Part shown: positions 13,694-15,567 of the stretch, piece by piece
Position numbering within the stretch: position 1 is the stretch's first letter
Layout of the letters: the number at the start of each line of letters is the position of its first letter
From: an uncultured Dokdonia sp.
Lineage (GTDB): Bacteria; Bacteroidota; Bacteroidia; Flavobacteriales; Flavobacteriaceae
DNA length: 15,567 nt
Direction of reading: 5' to 3'
NCBI GenBank assembly: GCA_937124495.1
Contig: CAKZKZ010000495.1
Coordinates: forward strand, 1-15,567
Notes under the pieces: generated by a model
Database searches by the model: none
What the model saw: only the letters and a program-made list of their open reading frames with translations
What the model was told of the DNA's origin: nothing
Translations under genes and position numbers: made by a program

Positions 13694-15076
13694 ATGAATC
13701 CAACGCTTACCTATTTTCTTATCGCCAGTATCTGCATCATCATTGGTGTGGCACTTGGTATCTTTATTTCCAATCTTAAAAAGAAAGGAGAATTCAGTGG
13801 TTTACAAGAACGTTTACGGTTAGAAGGTGAACAATTGAGGGAGGCTAAGGACGCTTTCGCGAAAGCGGAATCAAACATACACACCCTTAGAAAAGAAACC
13901 ACAGATCAGTTAGACACTGTCCGTATCCAAGCCCAAGAAGATGCAAATGTCTTACGTAAGGAAAAAGATTTTTTCCAAAACGAATTGACGGCACGTAATG
14001 TAGAGTTTATCAATTTAGAAAAACGTATTGAAGAAAAAACCGAAGAACTGGCGACATTACAAGAAAAATTCACCAAAGATTTTGAGTTGGTAGCCAATAA
14101 GATTTTAGAAGAAAAATCAAGTAAGTTTACACTACAGAATCAAGAAAATCTAGATAAAATCCTCAAACCTTTTCAAGAGAAGATTCAAAGTTTTGAAAAG
14201 AAAGTGGATGCAAATCAAATCGCTACTGCAGAACGTAGCTCTGCGCTTCGCGAACAAATTAAAAACCTCACCGCACTGAATGAGCAAATGTCTAAAGAGG
14301 CTAATAATCTGACCAAAGCCTTAAAAGGAGATAATAAAACCCAAGGGAATTGGGGCGAATTGGTCCTAGAACGTGTCCTTGAGAAATCAGGACTAGAAAA
14401 AGACAGAGAGTATTTTGTACAGCAAAGTTTCACCACCGAAGAAGGGAGTCGTGTGCTTCCTGATATTGTGATTCACTTACCAGACAATAAACGTATGATT
14501 ATTGACAGTAAGGTATCCTTAAGTGCCTACGAACGCTTTGTCAATGAAGAAGATGATATTCTAAGAGATCAGGCACTCAAAGAACATATCGCTTCCTTAA
14601 AACGTCATATCGTACAACTCAGTGATAAGAACTACCAAGATCTCTATCAAGTAGAGAGTCCTGATTTTGTCTTACTTTTTATTCCTATAGAACCCGCTTT
14701 TGCGATTGCGATCAATACGGATAATCAGTTATACAATCAAGCCTTTGAGAAGAATATTGTGATCGTTACGCCTTCTACCTTATTAGCGACCTTACGTACC
14801 ATAGACTCGATGTGGAACAATGAGAAGCAGCAACAAAATGCACTTGAAATTGCAACACAAGCTGGACGTCTTTATGATCAGTTTGTCAATTTAACTGACG
14901 ATCTTATCAAGGTAGGTACTCAGTTACGTACCGTGCAAGGGAGTTATGATACGACCATGAAAAAACTGACGGGACAAGGAAATCTTATCAAAAAAGTAGA
15001 GAATCTCAAAAAACTAGGAATCAAACAGAAAAAACATCTCAATGACAAGCTCCTAGATCGTGCATCTGAAGAGTAA
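13694..15076 (+). CDS. rmuC: DNA recombination protein RmuC
   Basis: The 460-residue protein has an N-terminal membrane helix (about 6-26), a long coiled coil (about 35-210) and the RmuC domain (about 215-430). The domain holds GNWGELVLERVLEKSGLEK (218-236) and LPDIVIHLPDNKRMIIDSKV (255-274). D257 and D271-S-K273 fit its PD-(D/E)xK-like nuclease core. RmuC limits DNA inversions at short inverted repeats and has recently been tied to defence against foreign DNA. Codons 51-60 (AKDAFAKAES) coincide with a copy of the dispersed palindromic repeat, placed in the tolerant coiled-coil region without breaking the frame. The length and ends are normal for the family. Confidence 0.95.
   Translation: MNPTLTYFLIASICIIIGVALGIFISNLKKKGEFSGLQERLRLEGEQLREAKDAFAKAESNIHTLRKETTDQLDTVRIQAQEDANVLRKEKDFFQNELTARNVEFINLEKRIEEKTEELATLQEKFTKDFELVANKILEEKSSKFTLQNQENLDKILKPFQEKIQSFEKKVDANQIATAERSSALREQIKNLTALNEQMSKEANNLTKALKGDNKTQGNWGELVLERVLEKSGLEKDREYFVQQSFTTEEGSRVLPDIVIHLPDNKRMIIDSKVSLSAYERFVNEEDDILRDQALKEHIASLKRHIVQLSDKNYQDLYQVESPDFVLLFIPIEPAFAIAINTDNQLYNQAFEKNIVIVTPSTLLATLRTIDSMWNNEKQQQNALEIATQAGRLYDQFVNLTDDLIKVGTQLRTVQGSYDTTMKKLTGQGNLIKKVENLKKLGIKQKKHLNDKLLDRASEE
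13845..13876 (+). repeat. Dispersed palindromic repeat, copy 7, inside rmuC
   Basis: CGCTTTCGCGAAAGCG (13852-13867) with flanks CTAAGGA and GAATCAAAC matches the intergenic copy at 7048-7079 at 30 of 32 positions. It is read in frame as part of the RmuC coiled coil. Confidence 0.85.
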
Positions 15077-15093
15077 ATACTACGTAAATGAAC

Positions 15094-15118
15094 TACTTCG
15101 ATGCAAGTATACGAAGTA
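15094..15118. terminator. Possible hairpin after rmuC
   Basis: TACTTCG (15094-15100) and CGAAGTA (15112-15118) form a 7-bp stem with an 11-nt loop, 18 nt after the rmuC stop. There is no T-run. A second small stem, AGGCAAGCCT (15147-15156), lies in TTCGAGGCAAGCCTAGAGG, a sequence type I recall as recurrent in flavobacterial intergenic DNA. Confidence 0.35.
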
Positions 15119-15204
15119 TCAATTGAACACTATAATTTCCATTTCGAGGCAAGCCTAGAGGAATTAAACCCTTGACTATCCCCTCGCGATTAACATAGCA
15201 TATT

Positions 15205-15567
15205 ATGAAAAAAGTATTGATTATCTTTTTACTCGCTATTGCTTTACTAGCTACTGCGTATTATAGTTTATTATACTTTGTACCCTACAGTGAAGGAACA
15301 CGTGCTGGAGAGCTAATTAAATTCAGTTACAAAGGGGCTGTCGTAAAAACTTGGGAGGGCGAGATTAGCCAAGGAATCAGTGGCGCTCAAATCTTCACTT
15401 TCTCGGTCATGGATAATGAGACCGAAGTAATTCAAAAACTAAAAGACTACCAAGGACAATATGTCAAAGCAACGTATATAGAGCGTTTTGGCACTTTTTT
15501 CTTTTGGGGAGATACCAAATATTTTATCACCGATATTTCCCTTGAGCAATCACCACATTTTAATAAG
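15205..15567 (+). CDS. Small membrane-anchored protein, 3' end beyond the window
   Basis: The frame is open from ATG 15205 to the window end, giving 121 codons without a stop. The protein has an N-terminal membrane helix (about 3-26, VLIIFLLAIALLATAYYSLL), then a soluble beta-rich part with GELIKFSYKGAVVKTWEGE, a Gly/Phe-rich middle and FFFWGDTKYFITDISLEQ. I recall this as a conserved flavobacterial protein often found beside rmuC and sometimes labelled 6-phosphogluconate dehydrogenase. Nothing here resembles that enzyme, and the label would be wrong. The true function is unknown. It lies 128 nt after rmuC. Confidence 0.75.
   Translation, partial: MKKVLIIFLLAIALLATAYYSLLYFVPYSEGTRAGELIKFSYKGAVVKTWEGEISQGISGAQIFTFSVMDNETEVIQKLKDYQGQYVKATYIERFGTFFFWGDTKYFITDISLEQSPHFNK

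Noticed and set aside
15205..15567. 6-phosphogluconate dehydrogenase
   Set aside because: The name may be attached to this family in databases, but the protein is small and membrane-anchored and shows no dinucleotide-binding GxGxxG motif.

Overview
The window comes from an AT-rich genome of the Bacteroidota, most likely a marine member of the Flavobacteriaceae. The evidence is a TonB-dependent receptor with an N-terminal carboxypeptidase-regulatory-like domain, a protein with a C-terminal type IX secretion sorting domain, flavobacterial promoter cores (TAnnTTTG, the best with an upstream TTTG), small lineage-specific families, and seven intact or decayed copies of a dispersed palindrome built on CGCTTTCGCGAAAGCG. 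The assignment rests on recognised families and motifs; no search was run.

Left part (1-7006, all + strand): the end of an unknown gene; a decayed coding scrap; a Cys4/two-helix membrane protein gene split by an in-frame TAA; a small His/Cys-rich secreted protein (DUF6660-like) followed by a TonB-dependent receptor, probably a metal-related pair; a zinc-ribbon SAM methyltransferase; a membrane-anchored protein of unknown function; a secreted protein with a duplicated domain and a sorting tail; and a small membrane protein. The anchored-protein gene and the secreted-protein gene carry nearly the same 40-bp promoter-like segment at nearly the same distance from their starts.

Middle part (7092-10953, all - strand): a compact accessory operon and the most interesting part of the window. 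In transcription order it holds two paralogous small proteins (130 and 121 aa) with conserved ends and a variable Ala/Val/Gly-rich centre; a membrane-anchored protein with an RWSFFAPNPG motif (SdpA/DUF5819-like); a multi-pass HTTM/SdpB-like protein; a class A beta-lactamase-fold hydrolase without a signal peptide; and a DCC-family thiol-disulfide oxidoreductase. Spacing from the second small protein onward is 6, 5 and 3 nt, then a 17-nt overlap. The layout recalls the Bacillus SdpABC peptide-toxin system with two added enzymes, so I propose a flavobacterial SDP-like peptide maturation locus. That function is inferred.

Right part (11166-15567, + strand): a phosphodiester glycosidase (DUF2233/NAGPA-like); a two-gene cassette in which a lone WYL-domain protein is translationally coupled (TAATG) to a Shedu-type (SduA, DUF4263) anti-phage nuclease, with a 10-bp inverted repeat at its edges; rmuC, which carries a copy of the dispersed palindromic repeat inside its coding sequence; and the start of a small membrane-anchored protein cut by the window end.
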